Assembly (NCBI GenBank): GCA_951813855.1
Contig: OX638380.1
Span: forward strand, 3,302,876 to 3,366,875
DNA length: 64,000 nucleotides
Direction of reading: 5' to 3'
Source of the DNA: an uncultured Verrucomicrobiae bacterium
GTDB lineage: Bacteria; Verrucomicrobiota; Verrucomicrobiia; Limisphaerales; AAA164-E04
Under the pieces are notes generated by a model, which worked only from the letters and a program-made list of their open reading frames with translations, was not told where the DNA came from and ran no database searches. Below are positions 62,463 through 64,000 of this stretch, in pieces (position 1 is the first letter of the stretch; each line of letters starts with the position of its first letter). Position numbers and translations under genes: made by a program.

Positions 62463-63565
62463 AGCTGACGCAATTTCTTCGATCGGTCAAGGAATGCGTC
62501 GGGCATAAGGGGCCTCATTGCGAGATCGCCCTGACCAGCCGCGTCCGGCTGGCGCGGAATTTGGATACCTTGCCTTTTCCCGGCCGGTCGGACGAAGAGA
62601 AACGGACCAAGGCTCGGGACATTCTGTTGCCCGCCGTGCTGAGATTGCGGCCGATGGCCGACGCCTATTCGGAAAACATGGAGCGGTTGTCCGAGATGGA
62701 GAAGCGGCTATTGGTCGAACGCCATCTGATCAGTCGCGAACACGAATCCGGCAAGGCGGGAAGCGCGGTCGTGTTGAGCGGCGACGAGGAGATCAGCGTG
62801 ATGATCAACGAGGAGGACCACTTGCGCATGCAAGTCATCCTTCCCGGCCTGCAGTTGCAGGAGGCTTGGCAGCGCATGGACGTCTTCGATTCGTTGTTGG
62901 AAAAACAGGTCCAATACGCCTTTTCCGACCAGCAGGGTTATTTGACGGCTTGTCCGACCAATCTGGGTACCGGCATCCGCGTCAGCGCCATGCTGCATCT
63001 GCCGGGATTGGTCTTGGACGAGTCTATCAATAAAGTCATCAATTCGGCCAACCGTCACGGCATGGCCGTGCGCGGGTTGTATGGCGAAGGGACCGAAGCG
63101 CAAGGGCACATCTTTCAGGTGTCCAATCAGAAAACCCTGGGCAATTCGGAAACCGAAATCGTCGAGAAACTCCGGAAACTGGTGATGCAGATCATCGAGC
63201 AGGAGGGGAACGCGCGGCAGAAAATGATGGAAACCAAGCCGGAAAAATTGCTCGATCACATCTGCCGCGCCTACGGTATCCTGTCGAACGCCTACGTCAT
63301 TACGTCCCACGAAGCCAAAAACCATCTTTCCATGCTGTGGTTGGGAGTGGATCTGGAATTGTTCCCCACTCAATTCCGGACGTTGATCGACGAACTGTTC
63401 CTCGCCACCGAGCCGGCCCATATCCAGAACCGGTTCCGGGAAGGTACGAAAGTGGAAAAGCGCGACGTTTTGCGGGCGAAATTATTGCGTCAGCATTTGA
63501 CCGATTCCGTTCGGCCTCGCCGAAACGACTCCGACTCCGACTCAGGTGCCGGCGACCAGGCTTGA
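62459..63565 (+). CDS. mcsB: McsB, protein arginine kinase
   Basis: 368 residues of the phosphagen-kinase fold. The N-terminal nucleotide-binding ALTSRVRLARNLDTLPFP (S-R-x-R-x-A-R-N) is the family hallmark. The catalytic region reads EEISVMINEEDHLRMQVI (N-E-E-D-H) and YLTACPTNLGTGIRVSAML, where Cys replaces nothing unusual, as in McsB (C-P-T-N-L-G-T-G). The regulatory C-terminal FREGTKVEKRDVLRAKLLRQ matches the pArg-binding helix. It phosphorylates arginines in misfolded proteins as a degradation tag. The start TTG at 62459 gives the 4-base overlap TTGA with mcsA; no ATG or GTG sits nearby in frame. Confidence 0.96.
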   Translation: MKLTQFLRSVKECVGHKGPHCEIALTSRVRLARNLDTLPFPGRSDEEKRTKARDILLPAVLRLRPMADAYSENMERLSEMEKRLLVERHLISREHESGKAGSAVVLSGDEEISVMINEEDHLRMQVILPGLQLQEAWQRMDVFDSLLEKQVQYAFSDQQGYLTACPTNLGTGIRVSAMLHLPGLVLDESINKVINSANRHGMAVRGLYGEGTEAQGHIFQVSNQKTLGNSETEIVEKLRKLVMQIIEQEGNARQKMMETKPEKLLDHICRAYGILSNAYVITSHEAKNHLSMLWLGVDLELFPTQFRTLIDELFLATEPAHIQNRFREGTKVEKRDVLRAKLLRQHLTDSVRPRRNDSDSDSGAGDQA

Positions 63566-63599
63566 TCCGGATCGCGTCGCGGCATTACCGGCTCGTCCT

Positions 63600-64000
63600 T
63601 CAGAATTTCGAGTGTTCGAAGAGGGCCCCGATGTCCTGCTCGGCTGGTTCCTCGGGATGGAAATGCTTGATCAGGAATTGAACGGCGTTCTGAAACGAAT
63701 TGATCGCGCCGGGCAATTTGGCGCCGGCCGCGTTGGGGTGTCCGCCGCCGTTCAGGGATTGAGCGACCGCTAACGCTTGGCCGTTCCGGCTCCGAATGCT
63801 GAGAGCAATCGGCCGGTTGGGATTTTTGGCTAGCGAGAACAGGACGGTATAGGGAACGCCCTCGTCGTTCAGGAGTTCGTGGAGAATGTGATTGAGGTCG
63901 CCGACGGCATGGGCGACATAGCCGATATCGGAGGAGATTTCGGTGATGCGTTCCCGGCTCCAAGCCAGTCCGACGGGATCCTCGACTTCGCGTTTCGAGG
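63600..64000 (-). CDS. DHH/DHHA1-family phosphoesterase, C-terminal part only
   Basis: The frame enters from the right edge and stops at 63600-63602. The visible 132 residues are the DHHA1 domain, with EISSDIGYVAHAVGDLNHIL, VPYTVLFSLAKNP, RPIALSIRSRNGQALAVAQS and the diagnostic G-G-G-H motif in SLNGGGHPNAAGAKLPG. Such proteins are RecJ-like or NrnA-like phosphoesterases acting on nanoRNA or cyclic dinucleotides. Which one cannot be decided because the DHH half is outside. It converges with mcsB; the stops lie 34 bases apart. Confidence 0.88.
   Translation of the reverse strand, partial: SKREVEDPVGLAWSRERITEISSDIGYVAHAVGDLNHILHELLNDEGVPYTVLFSLAKNPNRPIALSIRSRNGQALAVAQSLNGGGHPNAAGAKLPGAINSFQNAVQFLIKHFHPEEPAEQDIGALFEHSKF

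Overview
The window reads as a chromosomal segment from a planctomycete. This is an inference from gene content: a two-gene set of a DUF1080-type (3-keto-disaccharide hydrolase-like) protein and a secreted PQQ-like beta-propeller protein, a lysine/alanine-repeat histone H1-like protein, an AroE-like enzyme with an unusual substrate pocket, and an ilvE-mcsA-mcsB cluster. No rRNA is present. There is one tRNA (Val, CAC).

Layout. 1-1021 is the start of a family-4 glycosyltransferase that runs off the left edge. 1.9-3.7 kb is an apparently intact IS1634-family transposase, followed by a decayed aminotransferase fragment. 4.5-20.6 kb is a defence- and DNA-processing island. On the minus strand it carries a RecQ-type helicase with an N-terminal C4 zinc finger and a DUF559-like nuclease domain, a small membrane-anchored coiled-coil protein, a frame-broken AddB-like nuclease and an AddA-like UvrD helicase. 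Divergent to these, on the plus strand, are a PHP-SMC ATPase of the Ppl type and an AlbA_2/GHKL ATPase. 21.2-24.3 kb holds a dead IS1634-family copy and a complete IS630-family element. 24.3-28.5 kb has an APH-fold kinase, the DUF1080/PQQ pair and a small secreted protein. 29.0-36.8 kb is a type III-B CRISPR effector operon (cmr1-cmr2-cmr3-cmr4-cmr5-cmr6 plus a Cas02710 CARF ribonuclease) with no array, cas1, cas2 or cas6 in view.

37.7-44.9 kb is a housekeeping block: clpP, a glutamate-synthase-like FMN protein, a carboxyltransferase, an AroE-like enzyme, a candidate small RNA, pyrD, a DEDD exonuclease and the H1-like gene. 45-48 kb is gene-poor. 47.9-49.8 kb is a complete IS66-family element with perfect ends and an 8-bp target duplication. 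49.9-51.7 kb is an AT-rich adenine methyltransferase broken at an A8 tract. 53.2-64 kb returns to housekeeping: mutS, an LptF/LptG permease, a family-2 glycosyltransferase, tRNA-Val, nadB, panC, ilvE, mcsA, mcsB and the end of a DHH/DHHA1 phosphoesterase.

How parts fit. McsA/McsB mark proteins with phosphoarginine for Clp proteolysis, and a ClpP lies in the same window. Cas10 has the cyclic-oligoadenylate-making GGDD motif but no HD nuclease, and the operon ends in a CARF-HEPN ribonuclease, so signalling is the likely output. The most novel neighbourhood is the divergent island at 4.5-20.6 kb, with IS1634-family transposases on both sides. Several frame breaks in the window (addB, the methyltransferase, the nadB tail, the aminotransferase) are single-base changes, mostly in short homopolymers. 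Some may be assembly errors and some real decay; each is flagged below.
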